The notes under the pieces were generated by a model. It made no database searches and was not told the DNA's origin. It saw only the letters and a program-made list of their open reading frames with translations. A stretch of DNA of 42,307 bases. It comes from Planctomycetaceae bacterium. Lineage in GTDB: Bacteria > Planctomycetota > Planctomycetia > Pirellulales > Pirellulaceae. The DNA lies in NCBI GenBank assembly GCA_021298315.1, contig JAJTFC010000043.1, positions 1-42,307 of the forward strand. Reading direction: 5' to 3'. The position numbers and the translations under genes were made by a program. Below, piece after piece: positions 33,998 through 42,307 of the stretch; position 1 is the stretch's first letter; each line of letters opens with the position of its first letter.

Positions 33998-35422
33998 ATG
34001 ATTTCAAATCTATCGATCGAGCAAATCGATGCACTACTACCTAGGGTAGAGCTACTGGTCGAGCAACTGTCTCGGGCCGATTCCGACCGAATCGCTAACC
34101 AAATCCTGGTCGATGGGCTCAGTGACCTGCTTGATGCCCATCGAGTATCACTGCTGGTTTCCCATCCGGCTATCGAACCGCCATGGACACTCGAGGCTGT
34201 CAGTGCATGCCCAAGGATTGACCGAAATTCCGAAGCAGCTCTTCAGATTAGCAATCTGGCCAATCGCTTGCTTGTAGTCTCGAAGGATGAATCGAAGACC
34301 AATCTACAATCTCCCAAGGCCTTTGACGATTCGGCCAAAGCGATTGTATGGCACTTGCCCAGTAGTCCGCAGCAAACGTCGATTCCCGAGGCCTTGTTGC
34401 TCGAATGGATCGACCCCAGCCAGCATAACTTTGCACCCGCAAGGCTCAAGTATGTGGCGGGCCCAATCGCCCAAGCTTGGCGGATGAGATCCGAGCGAAT
34501 GGCTCCAAAGAAGGGCCAAAGTAAAATTCTGGCTAATCTCACTAAGAGACGCTGGCTCTTTCGTTCCCTGGCATTCTGTGCATTCGGGCTGCTTGCCAGC
34601 TTGCCAATAGACTTCTATATCACTGCCGATGGTTACCTCGAGCCTAAGGGCCGCCACTCCATCTATGCCCCTTGCGATGGTTACCTGGATTTCATTTCGG
34701 TTCGCGATGGCTCCGAATTGACGCAAGGTCAAACGATTGGAAAAATGCAATCCCCCGAACTTGATCTGCGAATCGAAGATGTCTTAGGGCAAATTCGAAG
34801 CAATTCCGAGAAGAGAAACGGGTTCAAGGTTGCTTTGAATCAAATCATCGTTGGCTCAAAAACGGCCTCGGTCGAACAGAATCGAATTTCGTCTGAAATT
34901 CTCCTCGCCGATCTTCACGAAGAGAATCTCAAATCCAAACTTGCGTTCCTGCGCAAGGAAGAGTCCAAATTGCAACTTCTTTCACCGATTCAGGGTACAG
35001 TAAGCGCTAACTCTTTTCTCGAGGGATTGCAAAGTAGACCACTACGGCGTGGGGATCCTCTTTTTGATGTGTTGGATGTCAACGGCCCCTGGCATGTTGT
35101 CTTACGTATCAGCGATGCCGATTCCCTTTTGGTAAAAAATGCTGTAAGCAACGGTACCAAAACGGTTCGAGCCAGTTTCGAAAGCCTACCAAACCGCGTC
35201 TTTAAAATCGATTTGGAACGTTGCAACGATATCATCGAGAACCCCGACAACCTCACCCCTTTCGTCCGAGCCTACGCAAACTTTTCGCAATCCGACGCCG
35301 AATTGTTCTTCGTAAATGCGAAAACGAAGGTATTGATTCCGATGGGAAAAAGACCTGCTTGGTACGTCTGGCTAAGACCGATTTGGGAAACGATGCAAAA
35401 ATACACTCTGCTTTGGAAGTGA
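33998..35422 (+). CDS. HlyD-like adaptor with N-terminal GAF-like region
   Basis: The 474-residue product begins with a soluble alpha/beta region (1-165; IDALLPRVELLVEQLS, LDAHRVSLLVSHPA) that resembles a GAF-type sensor domain, followed by one transmembrane helix (about 187-206). The periplasmic part has two lipoyl-like half-motifs, HSIYAPCDGYLDFISVRDGS and LLSPIQGTVSAN, separated by a short helical hairpin (about 252-325), then a beta-barrel-like stretch (WHVVLRISDADS). This is the membrane-fusion protein layout that bridges inner-membrane pump and TolC. The ATG at 33998 has a poor ribosome site. It is the first gene of a tight trio: 15 bp to the next HlyD-like gene. Confidence 0.85.
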   Translation: MISNLSIEQIDALLPRVELLVEQLSRADSDRIANQILVDGLSDLLDAHRVSLLVSHPAIEPPWTLEAVSACPRIDRNSEAALQISNLANRLLVVSKDESKTNLQSPKAFDDSAKAIVWHLPSSPQQTSIPEALLLEWIDPSQHNFAPARLKYVAGPIAQAWRMRSERMAPKKGQSKILANLTKRRWLFRSLAFCAFGLLASLPIDFYITADGYLEPKGRHSIYAPCDGYLDFISVRDGSELTQGQTIGKMQSPELDLRIEDVLGQIRSNSEKRNGFKVALNQIIVGSKTASVEQNRISSEILLADLHEENLKSKLAFLRKEESKLQLLSPIQGTVSANSFLEGLQSRPLRRGDPLFDVLDVNGPWHVVLRISDADSLLVKNAVSNGTKTVRASFESLPNRVFKIDLERCNDIIENPDNLTPFVRAYANFSQSDAELFFVNAKTKVLIPMGKRPAWYVWLRPIWETMQKYTLLWK

Positions 35423-35437
35423 GATTTCCTTACTATC

Positions 35438-36328
35438 ATGAAACCGCAATCCCATCACAGGTTACCTTGCAACTGTTTGCTAACTGCAATCGTATGGACA
35501 ATCGCTCCGTGGGGTTCCCATGCACAGGAATCCATCGAGTTGCAGTCGCCGATCCTCAAAACGATTCAAGTCGCTGCCATTGCTGCGGAGGTCCAAGGGG
35601 CCCTCAAAGAAGTCCATGTCGAGGAGGGGTCAAGAGTTTCTTCTGGCGATATTCTTGCTAGAATCCATGACACAAGTTCTCGTTTGATGCTCCGCAAGGC
35701 TGAGGTCGCAGTCTCGCAAGCCAAGCAGAAAAAAACCAGCGAAATCGACATCAGTCTCGCGGAGAAAAGCATCGCAGTAGCAGAAGCAGAACTCAATCAT
35801 GCTCTCAATGCGAACAAGGAACTTGAAGGCGTATACGCAGCCAAAGAGGTGCGGCGATTAAAATTAGTCTACGAGAGGAATCTGCTTGAGCTTCAGAGAG
35901 CAAAATTCACCAGGGATCTATTGGACTTTGAAATCGAATCGACACAGCTCGAAGTGGATTCCCTTAAAGAATCTATTCGTAAACACCAGGTAACCTCACC
36001 CATCCAGGGTGTAGTCGTTTCCGTGGAACGGAAAGTTGGAGAGTGGGTTAATCCAGGTACCACGGTTGTACAAATCGTCGAAATCGGACGGCTGAGAATC
36101 GAAGGATTTCTTCCTGCTTCGTTAGCAAAGCAAGAACTCATCGGTCACCAAGCAACGGTGGTTGTCGATCTTGGAGATGGAGACTCTTTGACTCGTACGG
36201 CGAAAGTAACCTTCGTCGACTTTGAGACAAACCCGCTGAATAATCAAGTCCGCGTCTACCTGACGGTCTCAAACCAAGACGGAAGGCTTCGACCCGGGCT
36301 AACCCCAAATGTCTCGATAAGCAAGTAG
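35438..36328 (+). CDS. HlyD-type periplasmic adaptor protein
   Basis: The 296-residue product has a signal peptide (LLTAIVWTIAPWGSHAQ) rather than a membrane anchor. It has the classic membrane-fusion order: lipoyl half 1 IAAEVQGALKEVHVEEGSRV (48-67), a coiled-coil hairpin (about 80-185, SRLMLRKAEVAVSQAKQK and LLELQRAKFTRDLLDFEIE), lipoyl half 2 VTSPIQGVVVSVERKVGEWV, and a beta-barrel ending RPGLTPNVSISK. It should dock between TolC and an inner-membrane component. It starts 15 bp after the GAF/HlyD gene and ends 3 bp before the M50 fusion gene, so the three are surely co-transcribed. No RND or ABC partner is encoded nearby. Confidence 0.92.
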   Translation: MKPQSHHRLPCNCLLTAIVWTIAPWGSHAQESIELQSPILKTIQVAAIAAEVQGALKEVHVEEGSRVSSGDILARIHDTSSRLMLRKAEVAVSQAKQKKTSEIDISLAEKSIAVAEAELNHALNANKELEGVYAAKEVRRLKLVYERNLLELQRAKFTRDLLDFEIESTQLEVDSLKESIRKHQVTSPIQGVVVSVERKVGEWVNPGTTVVQIVEIGRLRIEGFLPASLAKQELIGHQATVVVDLGDGDSLTRTAKVTFVDFETNPLNNQVRVYLTVSNQDGRLRPGLTPNVSISK

Positions 36329-36331
36329 CCT

Positions 36332-38494
36332 ATGCTTCGCACCGATCTGGAGTGGATTGAGCAACGAAACGCTTCGGGGTGGATTGTTCGAGATCCACTC
36401 TCCGAGAGCTTCTATTACCTCAGCGCAGCAGAGTATATCGCTGCGAAAAGCCTCGACAAGAAAATGAATCCAGCCGATCTGGCTGTCCTCTTAAGAGATC
36501 GATTCTCCATCAGTAACCCTATGGAATGGTTACGAGTCTTGGTCATCAAATTGCACCGAGCCCATCTGGCAAAACCAAGGCTTGATTCTCAGATCAATTC
36601 GCTCGGAGAACTAAATAAACCCACTCACCACTGGTTGACAAGAACACTACTGAATCCCTTCTCGATAAAGATTCCGGCCTTTAGGCCTCGGGAAAAAATG
36701 CCCTGGGCAAAGGTCCTCTCGGGAATCTTTTTTACCAAGCCGTCTGTGATGGCCTTCCTGATGCTTTGGCTAGCTCTCTTGGTGCTGGTGGTTCAGTCCT
36801 GGATTCGAGACCCACACGCCATGATCCAGTCGATTCGAATCCTTCAAGCGGGAGGATGGTTTTGGATTCTCCTGACTTTTGGCTGCATGAAATCATTTCA
36901 CGAACTGGGACATTTTCTTGCATGCCATTACTTTGGCGCAAGGTGTAAGGAAGTTGGAATCATGCTGCTGTTCTTTACGCCATGCTTGTATTGCAACGTC
37001 ACCGACTCCTGGAAATTGCCCTCTAAGTGGCAACGCATCGCCATCAGCCTTGCCGGTATCTACTTCGAATTGATCATTTCTATCCTTGCTGCACTGTGCT
37101 GGCTGAATCTCAGTACGGGATTTGGCAAATCCCTTGCGGGGTTAATACTCATTGCATGCACACTCAACACCATCATCGTGAATGGTAACCCTTTGCTACG
37201 ATACGATGGATACTATGTTTTAAGCGACCTTTGGGAAGTTCCAAACCTCTCATCGCAAAGCTCTACAGCTCTTTGGGACTACTGGATTTGGTTCCTGGGT
37301 GGCCGTGGAATATCTGTCGGTAACTACTACACTTCGAAAACCCATTGGCTTGCTGCCTATGGTCTACTGGCAAGTGTTTATCGATTCTCGGTGTCAGTAA
37401 CCATCCTTTGGTTTGGGTGGTTTCTTCTCAAGCCATTTGGACTGGGTTTTCTAGTCATCACGGCTGCTACTGCGTTAGGAATTGGCTTGGCATACCAAAC
37501 AAAACAGTTGATCACCTGGATGCTGCTGGAATTCTTCACTGCAAAACCGATTCGAGCGGCTCGATTGTTGATTGCCGTAGGATTATTCCTAGGACTTATC
37601 ATCGGCGGGTTCCTCCTTCCCCTGCCCGATTTATCTCTCCAGAGAGGATTTTTTGTCCACAGGCAATCTCAAACGCTCTACGCTCCAGAGAATTCTTGGA
37701 TTAGGCAATTTCCTCGATCCCATGAGGAGATTCCAATCGGACATGCCGTCGTTGAACTGGATTCCCCGGAAGTGAAACTACAGCATTTGGAATTGCAACA
37801 CAAAATCGATGAGCTCAAGTTTGCACTTGAATTGTTTCGCAAGATTGCCGCTAACGATAAAAACCTCGCTCAAGAAATCCTACTCAAAGAGTCTCAACTC
37901 AAGGAGCTTGAGTCTCAAGCATCGATAGTCCAGCAGCGAGACCAAGCAATGCAGATGATTGCTACCCAGCCGGGTTGTTTCATCGCTAATACATCTGGTC
38001 AAATCATGTCCCTAACTTCACCAATCCATCGGTTTCAGGACTCCAATCAAACCACCGAGGCTCGTATCGGAAAACCGATCCAACGAGGTGACATCCTCGG
38101 TTGGTATGTAACGCACGAAGATGCCTTGCTCGTAGAGGCCTATGTGCCAGAAGAATTAACTCAAAGACTGCATGTGGGCTCAATTGCAGCATGCAAGCCC
38201 GACTGCGATCCAGACGAGACATACTATGCTAAAGTCGATTCGATCAATCCCGTAGCTACCTTCGACTTACCCGAGCCTCTTCGTGGAGATTCCTGGATTC
38301 TGGGCCTTCAGGATCCCTCGGGACAATGGAAACCCATCCAACCGCTGTGCCGCGTAACCCTCAATTTAGATTGCTCACTGAGTGGGTCGATTAGGGGAAA
38401 TCTAGCGACAATTCACTTTCACACGCCACCCCGCTCCATCGCATCTCGAATCCAGGAATACCTCTGGAAAAACTTCCGCTGGAACCTGAACTAA
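36332..38494 (+). CDS. PqqD-like / M50 membrane metalloprotease-like / HlyD fusion protein
   Basis: The 720-residue protein has three parts. Residues 1-95 resemble the PqqD winged-helix peptide-binding fold (GWIVRDPLSESFYYLSAAEY). Residues about 140-450 are a multi-pass M50 (site-2-protease-type) domain with HELGH at 190-194 and the downstream ligand motif NGNPLLRYDGYY (Asp292). The C-terminal ~230 residues are HlyD-like, with a coiled-coil hairpin (about 485-540), a half-lipoyl segment (QRGDILGWYVTHEDA) and a barrel. It could be a protease that trims exported peptides, or the inner-membrane platform of the export machine in place of an ABC transporter. The zinc-site residues look intact. It is the third gene of the trio and is followed by the giant surface protein. 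Confidence 0.88.
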   Translation: MLRTDLEWIEQRNASGWIVRDPLSESFYYLSAAEYIAAKSLDKKMNPADLAVLLRDRFSISNPMEWLRVLVIKLHRAHLAKPRLDSQINSLGELNKPTHHWLTRTLLNPFSIKIPAFRPREKMPWAKVLSGIFFTKPSVMAFLMLWLALLVLVVQSWIRDPHAMIQSIRILQAGGWFWILLTFGCMKSFHELGHFLACHYFGARCKEVGIMLLFFTPCLYCNVTDSWKLPSKWQRIAISLAGIYFELIISILAALCWLNLSTGFGKSLAGLILIACTLNTIIVNGNPLLRYDGYYVLSDLWEVPNLSSQSSTALWDYWIWFLGGRGISVGNYYTSKTHWLAAYGLLASVYRFSVSVTILWFGWFLLKPFGLGFLVITAATALGIGLAYQTKQLITWMLLEFFTAKPIRAARLLIAVGLFLGLIIGGFLLPLPDLSLQRGFFVHRQSQTLYAPENSWIRQFPRSHEEIPIGHAVVELDSPEVKLQHLELQHKIDELKFALELFRKIAANDKNLAQEILLKESQLKELESQASIVQQRDQAMQMIATQPGCFIANTSGQIMSLTSPIHRFQDSNQTTEARIGKPIQRGDILGWYVTHEDALLVEAYVPEELTQRLHVGSIAACKPDCDPDETYYAKVDSINPVATFDLPEPLRGDSWILGLQDPSGQWKPIQPLCRVTLNLDCSLSGSIRGNLATIHFHTPPRSIASRIQEYLWKNFRWNLN

Positions 38495-38725
38495 TTGAGC
38501 AGACGAATGCTCGAAGGCCTGCACACCGAACACGAAAAAGAGGCGATTTTTGTGGGATTGTATCGAAATTAACATCTGCGACTCGATTTTTACACAGTCT
38601 CATTCATACTGGATTAGCCAAATTAAGGCTCGTAACCCCTCAGTGCCGTTTTCCCATGTGTCCGCTCTATTTCCGATGAAATTGAATCCAACGCCCCTAT
38701 ATCCTGCACAGGAATCCGTTTGATC
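38495..38725. other. Spacer upstream of the giant surface protein
   Basis: The 231-bp gap after the M50 fusion gene holds no gene. It has AGGA (38710-38713) 12 bp before the ATG. The gap is much larger than the 3-15 bp gaps in the trio, so the surface protein may have its own promoter, but no clear -35/-10 pair was seen. Confidence 0.4.
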
Positions 38726-41700
38726 ATGCGAAAAATTATCCGAAGCCTTGCTCGCCGCTGGAATCAACTCTGGAAGCAATTCGTCGCCCGAATGCAGCGC
38801 AAAGCCATGCTCTTGGACTTGCGGCAAAGCTTCATGGCGTTGGAAACTCGTCAAGTTTTGGCGGGAGCTAGTTTTAATCCGGGCCTAGGCGTTCTGAGCA
38901 TGCAACTCCAGAACGGTGAGACTGCTACATTGTCTCAAAACCTTGATCAATTCGTTCTGGATCTTCCAGACGCAGAACCGGATGTAGTTGGTAATATTGC
39001 TGACTTGGTTCGCATCGAAGCAAAAGGAATCGGTCCGGGCAACAACGGTACGTTTCTCTGGGGCGGTGTCACTAACAACGACTTTACCGCAGCGAACGTG
39101 ATTACTCTTTCTGTCCAAGATATCCTCTCGACAGATGTCAATGTCCAGTCCCAAGGAATCATCATCCAAGGCGATTCCTCTGCGTCCAACTTCTCTATGG
39201 TCAATTCCGGATCGATCCAACTGACCAATGAAGCCACAAGCCCTTTTACTTTTGGTGAATCGCTCACTCTAATCACCACCAACGACGCATCTGGTATCCG
39301 TATCGACGGTAACTTGCAAGCAGCTAACAACACCCTGAATCCAGACGTCATTATCCGTACAGAGGGTATAGATGCAGCGATTTTTATCGATGGCAATATC
39401 TCTCTTGCGGGAGACCCAGGAGCAGGACCAAACAGTACACTTACCATCGAAACATTCGGTACCGGAGGATCGTCAGATGTTGGTATCTCGTTCGTCTCGT
39501 CGCAAATATCCACAACCGATGACGCAACCGACATTGCATTGCGATCCTTGGGTGGCAACATCGATATGGACAACGCCTCTCGAATCGATGCGATGGCAGG
39601 TTCGATCGAGTTGACTGCAAACTCGTCTGTGAAGTTTACCGGATTGAACTCAAGCAATACGGATCCGAATGCGATCCAGGTCACGTCTCAAACAAGTGAA
39701 CTGATCGATGCGAACGCTCTTAGCACCGACGCAAATGCTTCGCTCGGCGGTATTTTTCTCCGCGCTGCAAACGGCATAGGCAACACTGATACACTGGAAG
39801 TCAGAGTTGGTACACTGTCGGCAATCAATTCCACCTCCGGGAAGATCTCGATTTTCAACCAATCTGTTTCCACAGACAACGATCTGATTCTAGACTTGGT
39901 CGAGAATGCAAATCGAGATATCGAAATCTTCAACGAATCGGCTGGTATTCAACAAACATCTTCCGGTCATATTATTGGCAATCAAGTCACGTTGATTGCT
40001 GATGCAGGCGTATTCGACTTGGTGAATCTGGATACCCCATTGCGATCGAGCTTCAACCGATCGATCTCGCTCACCAATTCGACCAATGCAGTATCCTCTC
40101 TAATTGGGCTTGCTACCGGAGAAATCCTGCTAACAACCCAAAATGACCTGAACGTGATCGCTTTAAGGGCTCAAGAATCTATCGCTTCACCCGGCGGTTT
40201 TGAATTCCAATCCACTGCCGGCATCAACCAAATCATCATCCAGTCGCTCAGTGCGAATATCACCCAAGGAAACTTGCCCAGCAACCAAATCGCAACGCAC
40301 CGATTTTCGGCTATTGCCAACAACGGCTCTGTAACCCTGGACAACACCAACAACAACGCTCTAAGCGTATCAGGATCAGCCCAAAATAATTTCCTCTACA
40401 CCGATGCCAACAGCTTCGAAGTTCAAGGGATCACTGCCAGCAACGACGTGACGATCAGTGCCCTGAATGGATCGATCACCCAAGCTACCGGCGCGGCCAA
40501 CGCCATCCGCAGCAGTCGCACCAATGCCACTGCCAACAACGGCTCTGTCACCCTGGACAACACCAACAACAACGCACTAAACGTATCAGGCTCAGCCCAA
40601 AATAATTTTCTCTACACCGATGCCAATAGCTTCGAAGTTCAAGGGATCACTGCCGGCAACGACGTGACGATCAGTGCCCTGAATGGATCGATCACCCAAG
40701 CTACCGGCGCTGCCAACGCCATCCGCAGCGGTCGTACCAATGCCACTGCCAACAACGGCTCTGTCACCCTGGACAACACCAACAACAACGCACTAAACGT
40801 ATCAGGCTCAGCCCAAAATAATTTTCTTTACACCGATGCCAACAGCTTCGAAGTCCAAGGGATCACCGCCGGCAACGACGTGACGATCAGTGCCCAGGAT
40901 GGATCGATCACCCAAGCTGCAGGCGCTGTCAATGCCATCCGCAGCGGTCGTACCAATGCCACTGCCAACAACGGCTCTGTCACCCTGGACAACACCAACA
41001 ACAACGCACTAACCGTATCAGGTACAGCCCAAAATAATTTCCTCTACACCGATGCCAACAGCTTCGAAGTCCAAGGGATCACCGCCAGCAACGACGTGAC
41101 GATCAGTGCCCAGGATGGATCGATCACCCAAGCTGCAGGCGATTCCAACGCCATCCGCAGCAGTCGCACCAATGCCACTGCCAACAACGGCTCTGTGACC
41201 CTGGACAACACCAACAACAATGCTTTAGCCGTATCAGGCTCAGCCCAAAATAATTTCATCTACATCGATGCCAATAGCTTCGAAGTCCAAGGGATTACTT
41301 CCGGCGGTGATGTTGTACTTACTACTGTCGCGGGGGGAATCACTCAGGCTTCAAGCTCAACGGCTGGAATCAAAGCGGATAAACTGACTCTTCGAATCGA
41401 TGCAACAACCACTCCGAATGCGAACCAAATAACGGTCGATGGATGGGGAAGGAACAATGCAACTTTGAACTCTGTGGTCAATGATGTCAATAAACTCGAT
41501 GCGATCTCATCGGGATCAATACGTTTTGTCAACAATGGTTCACTTCAGGTTGGAACAATCGTAGCGCTCAGTAAGGATTTCGTCACAGGTTCGACGAACA
41601 CAGTTGCCACAATTGCGAACGAAGTTTCCTTGGATTCACGCCAAGGAGGTATTTCCCAGATCTATTCTCCAGTTACACCGCAGTACAACCCGTTTCAAGC

Positions 41701-42307
41701 GCATTCGTTACGGGCTGTCGTTGCTACTTATGCGTTCTTTCCAGACATCGATGTGGTACGTCTGAAAATCTCGCCTCTAAGCGACAATGTTTTAAAGAAC
41801 TCGAACCTTCCATCGGTTCTTGGTGATGTCTTCAACGACGGTTCCACACTGAGCCAAGTGTACAATGCGGCGAATGCGTCGGCCTCCAAGTTCCTGGACA
41901 CCTTGGCGACAAACAATCCAAGGTTTGTGGTTACTCAGGAGCTCCGAGACATTTACTCACTTACCAAATACAACAATAATTTCGCTGTGCTCGTATTGAA
42001 TCGAGGCGATTTGATCGTCGATGGGATCCATGCCTTTGAAGGTAAGGTGTCTAGCGCTCAGGGCGATAGCATCACCGCGCCGAATTTCTTGGTCGCAACT
42101 GTCGAGTCTACAGCATCAGCAGTCAAGGGAGCTTCCGCTGGAGATTTGATTATACCTGCCAATTCTAAGATCGAAGGATTGTCATTGGGTACTGAGACTC
42201 CCGTAGTTGTTGGCCAAGACAGTGGCTTGGTGATTCTCGCAGGGCGAGATTTGATTTTCGGCACGGCGCCGTCACTGACAAGTGGGCAAATTGGAACAAC
42301 ACCACTA
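38726..42307 (+). CDS. Giant secreted repeat protein (LEPR-XLL-type N-terminus), C-terminus beyond window
   Basis: The frame is open from the ATG at 38726 to the right edge, 1194 codons with no stop. The N-terminus is basic (MRKIIRSLARRWNQLWKQF) followed by the LETRQVLAG motif at residues 39-47, the planctomycete LExRxLLAG export signal found on very large surface proteins. The rest is Asn/Thr/Ser/Gly-rich, without cysteines in the parts read, and built of short beta-strand repeats such as SVTLDNTNNNAL and DVTISALNGSITQA, as in filamentous-haemagglutinin-like beta-helices. It includes a 72-residue tandem repeat at 40328-41300. It probably is an adhesin or matrix protein exported by the adjacent TolC/HlyD/M50 machinery; that link is inferred from position only. 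Confidence 0.88.
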   Translation, partial: MRKIIRSLARRWNQLWKQFVARMQRKAMLLDLRQSFMALETRQVLAGASFNPGLGVLSMQLQNGETATLSQNLDQFVLDLPDAEPDVVGNIADLVRIEAKGIGPGNNGTFLWGGVTNNDFTAANVITLSVQDILSTDVNVQSQGIIIQGDSSASNFSMVNSGSIQLTNEATSPFTFGESLTLITTNDASGIRIDGNLQAANNTLNPDVIIRTEGIDAAIFIDGNISLAGDPGAGPNSTLTIETFGTGGSSDVGISFVSSQISTTDDATDIALRSLGGNIDMDNASRIDAMAGSIELTANSSVKFTGLNSSNTDPNAIQVTSQTSELIDANALSTDANASLGGIFLRAANGIGNTDTLEVRVGTLSAINSTSGKISIFNQSVSTDNDLILDLVENANRDIEIFNESAGIQQTSSGHIIGNQVTLIADAGVFDLVNLDTPLRSSFNRSISLTNSTNAVSSLIGLATGEILLTTQNDLNVIALRAQESIASPGGFEFQSTAGINQIIIQSLSANITQGNLPSNQIATHRFSAIANNGSVTLDNTNNNALSVSGSAQNNFLYTDANSFEVQGITASNDVTISALNGSITQATGAANAIRSSRTNATANNGSVTLDNTNNNALNVSGSAQNNFLYTDANSFEVQGITAGNDVTISALNGSITQATGAANAIRSGRTNATANNGSVTLDNTNNNALNVSGSAQNNFLYTDANSFEVQGITAGNDVTISAQDGSITQAAGAVNAIRSGRTNATANNGSVTLDNTNNNALTVSGTAQNNFLYTDANSFEVQGITASNDVTISAQDGSITQAAGDSNAIRSSRTNATANNGSVTLDNTNNNALAVSGSAQNNFIYIDANSFEVQGITSGGDVVLTTVAGGITQASSSTAGIKADKLTLRIDATTTPNANQITVDGWGRNNATLNSVVNDVNKLDAISSGSIRFVNNGSLQVGTIVALSKDFVTGSTNTVATIANEVSLDSRQGGISQIYSPVTPQYNPFQAHSLRAVVATYAFFPDIDVVRLKISPLSDNVLKNSNLPSVLGDVFNDGSTLSQVYNAANASASKFLDTLATNNPRFVVTQELRDIYSLTKYNNNFAVLVLNRGDLIVDGIHAFEGKVSSAQGDSITAPNFLVATVESTASAVKGASAGDLIIPANSKIEGLSLGTETPVVVGQDSGLVILAGRDLIFGTAPSLTSGQIGTTPL
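40328..41300 (+). repeat. 216-bp tandem repeat, 4.5 copies, within the giant surface protein
   Basis: Copies start at 40328, 40544, 40760, 40976 and 41192 (last one about half length). Each unit is exactly 216 bp, or 72 codons, in frame with the gene, beginning SVTLDNTNNNAL and ending NATANNG. Differences between copies are few single bases (for example gcc/ggc, aac/agc, gcc-ctg/gcc-cag), so the array is recent or kept uniform by recombination. A weaker preceding copy may lie before 40328. Confidence 0.93.

Noticed and set aside
40328-41300. CRISPR array or diversity-generating retroelement variable region
   Set aside because: The 216-bp units are contiguous, in frame and coding, with no spacers, cas genes, reverse transcriptase or adenine-biased variation.

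Overview
The window looks like chromosomal DNA from a planctomycete, most likely a member of the Pirellulaceae. This is inferred from gene content alone. The markers are several secreted PQQ-type beta-propeller proteins with the 'DWPQ' style mature N-terminus, a ThuA-like protein, SUMF1/FGE-like domains fused to signalling domains, a PqqD/M50/HlyD fusion protein, a giant secreted protein whose N-terminus carries an LExRxxLAG motif, and planctomycete-style palindromic intergenic repeats. I saw no rRNA, tRNA, CRISPR array, transposase, integrase or reverse transcriptase.

Layout. 1-3.6 kb, minus strand: a three-gene exported set of two beta-propellers flanking a CxxCH/alpha-toroid protein; the left-hand propeller runs off the window. 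3.6-4.05 kb: non-coding, with a ~114-bp direct repeat at 180-bp spacing. 4.05-11.6 kb, minus strand: a compact six-gene probable catabolic operon (DHDPS-like aldolase, Ldh-type dehydrogenase, FAH-family enzyme, FGGY sugar kinase, double cyclase-domain protein, Nramp-like transporter). 11.8-13.5 kb, minus strand: a D-2-hydroxyacid dehydrogenase and a frameshifted NRDE/TANGO2 gene. 13.8-21.0 kb, plus strand: FabH-like KAS III, a beta-propeller, an HtrA-type protease overlapping a ThuA-like gene, transketolase with a TTG start, and a nucleotidyltransferase-like protein. 21.0-23.2 kb, minus strand: acyl-CoA desaturase and an HNH endonuclease, separated by a palindrome-rich spacer.

23.45-30.96 kb, plus strand: the most unusual cluster. 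A 1427-residue membrane-anchored Ser/Thr kinase-nSTAND-SUMF1 protein is followed by an unrecognised exported protein and an exported caspase-like protein that also ends in a SUMF1-like domain. The predicted topology puts kinase and STAND ATPase in the cytoplasm and both SUMF1-like domains plus the caspase outside. Both SUMF1-like domains appear to lack the catalytic cysteines of true formylglycine-generating enzymes, so a ligand-binding role is more likely than catalysis.

31-42.3 kb: an export locus. A TolC-like outer-membrane protein and a small exported protein are divergent from two HlyD-like adaptors and a PqqD/M50/HlyD fusion, followed by a giant repeat-bearing surface protein that runs off the right edge. 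No ABC ATPase or RND pump is present, so this may be a type-I-like route built around the M50-type membrane protein.
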